A stretch of 64,000 nt of DNA, from the NCBI RefSeq assembly GCF_003206155.1, contig NZ_PZJV01000003.1, positions 72,650 to 136,649 on the forward strand, given 5' to 3'. The DNA is from Salinicola halophilus. Its GTDB lineage: Bacteria > Pseudomonadota > Gammaproteobacteria > Pseudomonadales > Halomonadaceae. This document shows, piece by piece, positions 59,506-64,000 of this stretch (positions are counted from its first letter, which is position 1; each line of letters starts with the position of its first letter). The position numbers and the translations under genes are program-made. The notes below the pieces were generated by a model. That model saw only the letters and a program-made list of their open reading frames with translations. It ran no database searches and was not told the DNA's origin.

Positions 59506-60357
59506 TCAGCGCAGCACGCCGATCGATTCGCCGACCGCTTCGATGGGCGCGTAGTCGTCGTTGCTGGCAGGGATGAAACCGGAGCGGGGGAAGCTCTCCA
59601 GCAGTGCCGGGTCCTTCATGTCGAGCAGCGCCTGGGTCACCTTCTGGGTGAAGTCGTCACCGTAGCGCTCGTCGACATCGCCACGCAGCGTCCACTGGTA
59701 GTCGGGGTAGGTCGGCGACTCCCACACGACTTCGACCTTGTCGGTATCCACGCGGTCGTCCTCCACCGCGGCGTCCCAGACGGTGAAGTTCACCGCGCCG
59801 ACATCGTAGGTGCCGGATTCGACCAGCGCGATGGTGCGCGAGTGATCGCCGGAGAAGCCGACGCGAGAGAAGACGTCTTCCGGTGCTTCGTCGAAGCGCT
59901 CGCGGATGAAGTGTTCTGGCATCAGGCGGCCCGAGGTCGAGGTCTTGGCGCCGAAGGTGAAGGAGTGATCGCGTACCTCCTCGGGCAGCGCGTCCTGCGA
60001 CTCGGGAATGCCGCTGTCGCGGTTGGCGATGAAGTAGCTGCGAAAGGCGGCGTCCTCTTCACCCTGAGCGATCGCCTGGGAGCCGGGCACGAGCTTGCGC
60101 GCCTGCACGCCGGAGAGCCCGCCGAACCAGGCCAGTTGGACCTGGTCGTTGCGAAACGCGGTAACCGCCGCGCCGTAGGAGGTGACCGGCACGTATTCGA
60201 CATCGACGTCGAGCTCGTCGGAGAGATAGTCGGCAACCTTGGAGAAGCGCTCCACCAGGCGCGACTGGTCTTCGTCGGGAATGGCGGTGAAGCGAAAGGT
60301 TTCGGCGTGGGCGACCGAACCGGCGGTCAGCAGGGCAAACGCGAGCATCCAGCGCAT
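59506..60357 (-). CDS. Phosphonate/selenate-type ABC transporter binding protein (PhnD family)
   Basis: A 283-residue protein with a signal peptide (MRWMLAFALLTAGSVAHA). The mature part begins ETFRFTAIPDEDQSRLVERF and contains YVPVTSYGAAVTAFRNDQVQLAWFGGLSGVQA and TSTSGRLMPEHF, the PhnD-family ligand region. The AIPDE opening is shared with proteins annotated as putative selenate binding proteins, so phosphonate is not certain. ATG 60357 is preferred over the open frame to 60480. Confidence 0.85.
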   Translation of the reverse strand: MRWMLAFALLTAGSVAHAETFRFTAIPDEDQSRLVERFSKVADYLSDELDVDVEYVPVTSYGAAVTAFRNDQVQLAWFGGLSGVQARKLVPGSQAIAQGEEDAAFRSYFIANRDSGIPESQDALPEEVRDHSFTFGAKTSTSGRLMPEHFIRERFDEAPEDVFSRVGFSGDHSRTIALVESGTYDVGAVNFTVWDAAVEDDRVDTDKVEVVWESPTYPDYQWTLRGDVDERYGDDFTQKVTQALLDMKDPALLESFPRSGFIPASNDDYAPIEAVGESIGVLR

Positions 60358-60537
60358 GGGGACAACCTCTGGGTGGGGGAGACGGCGGTCAGGATAAACA
60401 TATTTTGCGGGCGCCGCGGGGGGCGGTGGTCGTAGGTGATCGCCGACAGCGGCAAGGTGATCGCCTACACGACGAAACACGCCGCCAGCGAATCCACCTC
60501 GCTGATCTGCGGCTGCCCTTCGCTCGAGTCGCGCCGC

Positions 60538-61395
60538 TCAGGCTTCCGGCGGAAACTTGGTCGGGCGCAGGCTCTCCTTGATCTTCTTCAAGTGCGGCAG
60601 GAACGATTCGCCGCGGCGCAGGGTGACGCCGGTGGCGAGCACGTCGATCAGCGCCATGTGGATCATCCGCGAGGACATCGGCATGTAGACTTCGGTGTCT
60701 TCCGGCAGGTCCACTGCCAGAATCTCGCTGCACACCTTGGCCAGCGGCGAGCCCTCCCGGGTGAGCCCGATCACCAGGGCGCCACTGTCCCGGGCAAGCT
60801 GGGCGGCCTCGACCAGATCCCGGGTGCGGCCGGTGTAGGAGACCACGACGATGACGTCGCCGGTGTGGGCGGCAGCGGCGGTCATGCGCTGCATCAGTAC
60901 GTCGCTGTGGGCGCTGACCGGCAGGTTGAAGCGGAAGAACTTGTTCTGGGCGTCGAACGCGACCGGCGCCGAGGCACCGAGGGCGAAGAAGCTGATCTGG
61001 CGCGCCTGAGAAAGATGATCGACGATGCGCTCGATGCGTTTGGCGTCGAGGTTGCGCCGGGCCTCGTCGAGCGCGGCGATGGTCGCCCCGATGATCTTGT
61101 CGGTGTAGGCGCTGGCGTCGTCGTCGCGCTCCACGCTGCGGCTGACGTAGGGGGTGCCGCCGGCGAGGCTCTGGGCGAGCTGGATCTTGAAGTCCGGGTA
61201 GCCCTTGGTGTCGAAGTTGCGACAGAAGCGGTTGACGGTCGGTTCGCTCACCGTGGCGGCCTGTGCCAGAGTGGCTATGCTCATGCCGATCGCGGTATCG
61301 GGGTCTTTCAGGATGACCTCGGCGACCTTGCGTTCCGAGCGATTCAGTTCGTCGAGGCGCGAACGAATGCGGGCGATGAGATCGTGATTGGCCAT
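60538..61395 (-). CDS. hexR: RpiR-family regulator HexR
   Basis: A 285-residue regulator with the N-terminal RpiR HTH ([23 protein letters not shown]) and a SIS sugar-phosphate domain ([36 protein letters not shown]). Its position, divergent from zwf with eda beyond, identifies it as HexR, which represses Entner-Doudoroff genes and is relieved by KDPG. ATG 61395 ([13 protein letters not shown]) is preferred over the open frame to 61479. Confidence 0.92.
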   Translation of the reverse strand: MANHDLIARIRSRLDELNRSERKVAEVILKDPDTAIGMSIATLAQAATVSEPTVNRFCRNFDTKGYPDFKIQLAQSLAGGTPYVSRSVERDDDASAYTDKIIGATIAALDEARRNLDAKRIERIVDHLSQARQISFFALGASAPVAFDAQNKFFRFNLPVSAHSDVLMQRMTAAAAHTGDVIVVVSYTGRTRDLVEAAQLARDSGALVIGLTREGSPLAKVCSEILAVDLPEDTEVYMPMSSRMIHMALIDVLATGVTLRRGESFLPHLKKIKESLRPTKFPPEA

Positions 61396-61574
61396 GCGCG
61401 GGGGGAGACTCCTGGCGGCGATAAGCGACGACGGTGACGCAAAGCTTCGCATGCTAGCCCGGGCGCTGTCTCGCGCCAAGTCGAGCCGGCGGTCGGTAGC
61501 GAAGCGCCTGCCGATCGGCGTCGCTGAATCACGAAACCGCGTACCGCAACGCGCGGGATTGGCGTATTTTATTC

Positions 61575-61587
61575 GTAAGTTAACTAC
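61575..61587. promoter_or_regulatory. Candidate HexR site in the hexR-zwf promoter region
   Basis: GTAAGTTAACTAC, a near-dyad with a GTTAAC core, lies 29 bases upstream of zwf in an A/T-rich stretch (ATTTTATTCG before it). It resembles, but does not match, HexR sites of the TGTAATTAAATTACA type, so confidence is low. Confidence 0.4.
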
Positions 61588-61615
61588 CTGAACCGATCAC
61601 CCTGAGGAGCGAGCA

Positions 61616-63100
<1,485 letters not shown>

Positions 63101-63110
63101 ACCCACCGAA

Positions 63111-63135
63111 TGGCGCTCGCAAGCGACGAGCGCCA
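63111..63135 (+). other. Stem-loop between zwf and eda
   Basis: TGGCGCTCG and CGAGCGCCA (63111-63119, 63127-63135) pair perfectly around seven bases, ten bases after the zwf stop and 10-15 bases before the eda ribosome site. It could shape differential expression of the two cistrons; no T-run follows, so it is unlikely to be a full terminator. Confidence 0.6.
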
Positions 63136-63154
63136 CGCTGACAAGGAGACTTGG

Positions 63155-63811
63155 ATGACCGCTCAACTGCCCGCGTCGCAGACCGATCGTGTCGACGCCA
63201 TCTGCCGCTCGACGGCGATCATTCCCGTGCTGGTGATCGAGCGCCTCGATCACGCCGTGCCGCTGGCGAAGGCGCTCGTCGAGGGCGGCTTGAACGTGCT
63301 CGAGGTGACGCTGCGCACGGAGGCTGCCGTGGAGGCGATCCGGCGCATCCGAGAAGCGCTGCCGCAAGTCACACTGGGGGCGGGCACCGTGCTCAGCGTC
63401 GAGCAGTACCGCGCGTGCGAGGCGCTCGGCGTCGATTTCGTCGTCACACCCGGCACGACCCCGACGCTGTTCGAGTACGGCGCCAGGAGCGACGTGCCGC
63501 TGCTGCCGGGCGTGGCGACGGTGTCCGAAGTCGTCACCGGCTGGGAGCACGGCTATCGCCGCTTCAAGTTCTTCCCCGCCGAGGCCAACGGCGGCGCCAA
63601 GGCGCTCAAGTCCTTCGCCGGTCCGCTGCCCGAGGCGCAGTTCTGCCCCACCGGTGGCGTTACCGTGGACAACGCCGAGGACTATCTGGCGCTGCCCAAC
63701 GTCATGTGCGTCGGCGGCTCGTGGATGGTGGCGAAGTCGCTCATCGACGCCGAAGACTGGGAGGGCATTACGCGGGTGACTCGGGAAGCGACCCAGCGCT
63801 ACCCGCGCTGA
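63155..63811 (+). CDS. eda: 2-keto-3-deoxy-6-phosphogluconate aldolase
   Basis: A 218-residue KDPG aldolase. It has LEVTLRT (catalytic Glu, about residues 48-54), FVVTPGTTPTLFEYG, the Schiff-base Lys in RRFKFFPAEANGG, and CPTGGV. It splits KDPG to pyruvate and glyceraldehyde 3-phosphate, completing the Entner-Doudoroff route begun by Zwf. AAGGAG precedes ATG 63155; the open frame from 63110 adds non-homologous sequence. Edd is not in the window. Confidence 0.94.
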   Translation: MTAQLPASQTDRVDAICRSTAIIPVLVIERLDHAVPLAKALVEGGLNVLEVTLRTEAAVEAIRRIREALPQVTLGAGTVLSVEQYRACEALGVDFVVTPGTTPTLFEYGARSDVPLLPGVATVSEVVTGWEHGYRRFKFFPAEANGGAKALKSFAGPLPEAQFCPTGGVTVDNAEDYLALPNVMCVGGSWMVAKSLIDAEDWEGITRVTREATQRYPR

Positions 63812-63861
63812 AGGTGGCATCCGAACCGGCACCTGACATCGGTCGATATCGTGCGAGCGGC

Positions 63862-63918
63862 TCGATCCGCCATAAACCTTTCGATCCGCCGACAACCTTG
63901 CTATCCGCCGTGAGCCGT
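63862..63918. repeat. Tandem repeat, 19-base unit, 3 copies
   Basis: TCGATCCGCCxxxAACCTT-type copies start at 63862, 63881 and 63900 (the third diverged). It lies downstream of eda, near the window edge. Confidence 0.65.
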
Positions 63919-64000
63919 TCCAACGCCGTGGCGGGTTCGACCGCGGGGTATCGACTCGACGCGAGCCCGATGGAAGCCCTCTAACCCAAGCGCCCCCGAG

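Overview
The window is GC-rich chromosomal DNA with dense, short-spaced genes. The gene content (hexR-zwf-eda, type 2 ArgC, quaternary-amine catabolism, aryl-polyene-like pathway) points to a gammaproteobacterium. A Halomonadaceae relative (Salinicola, Halomonas or Chromohalobacter type) is my best guess; this is inference from gene families, not from a marker gene. I see no rRNA, tRNA, CRISPR array, insertion sequence or prophage.

Layout. 1-11.5 kb holds single metabolic, transport and regulatory genes: a HAD fragment, a pentapeptide-repeat membrane protein, LysR/EamA, a metallo-beta-lactamase-fold protein with AraC, LysE, SDR, DUF4396, and two beta-hydroxyacid-dehydrogenase-like proteins. 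11.5-13.5 kb has argC and a class II aldolase. 13.5-24 kb is a quaternary-amine catabolic island. On the minus strand are tmpA-tmpB (trimethylaminoethylphosphonate to glycine betaine), an orphan betaine-type binding protein and a 2-hydroxyacid dehydrogenase. On the plus strand are a GlxA/CdhR-type regulator and the carnitine pathway (BKACE, L-carnitine dehydrogenase, thioesterase). On the minus strand follow a second, true gamma-butyrobetaine hydroxylase and a second GlxA-type regulator. All these routes lead to glycine betaine or its CoA thioester, and a 14-base motif is shared upstream of the two hydroxylase genes.

24-31 kb has an SLC13 anion transporter, an NfeD/slipin pair, a HAD phosphatase and mntH-mntR with a likely MntR operator. 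31-37.7 kb is a block of five uncharacterised envelope proteins, three of them in a tight operon that ends in an Asp-box (beta-propeller) protein. 38-41 kb has a SulP transporter and a universal stress protein. 41.4-54 kb is a 13-gene, translationally coupled minus-strand operon of aryl-polyene type. It has a single complete ketosynthase and an inserted halogenase-like flavoprotein. 54.5-57 kb has a manganese catalase, a Crp/Fnr regulator and a small protein. 57.2-60.4 kb is a PhnCDE-like ABC transporter whose permease is a two-domain fusion. 60.5-63.8 kb is hexR, zwf and eda, with no pgl between zwf and eda.

The main sequence-level oddity is the large number of short tandem repeats (units of 14-25 bases). 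I count about fourteen loci, both between genes and inside the N-terminal parts of coding sequences, where the units are always multiples of three. The best candidates for new biology are the tmpAB unit with its shared operator, the unknown 33.6-37.7 kb membrane operon, and the halogenase-like gene in the polyene cluster.
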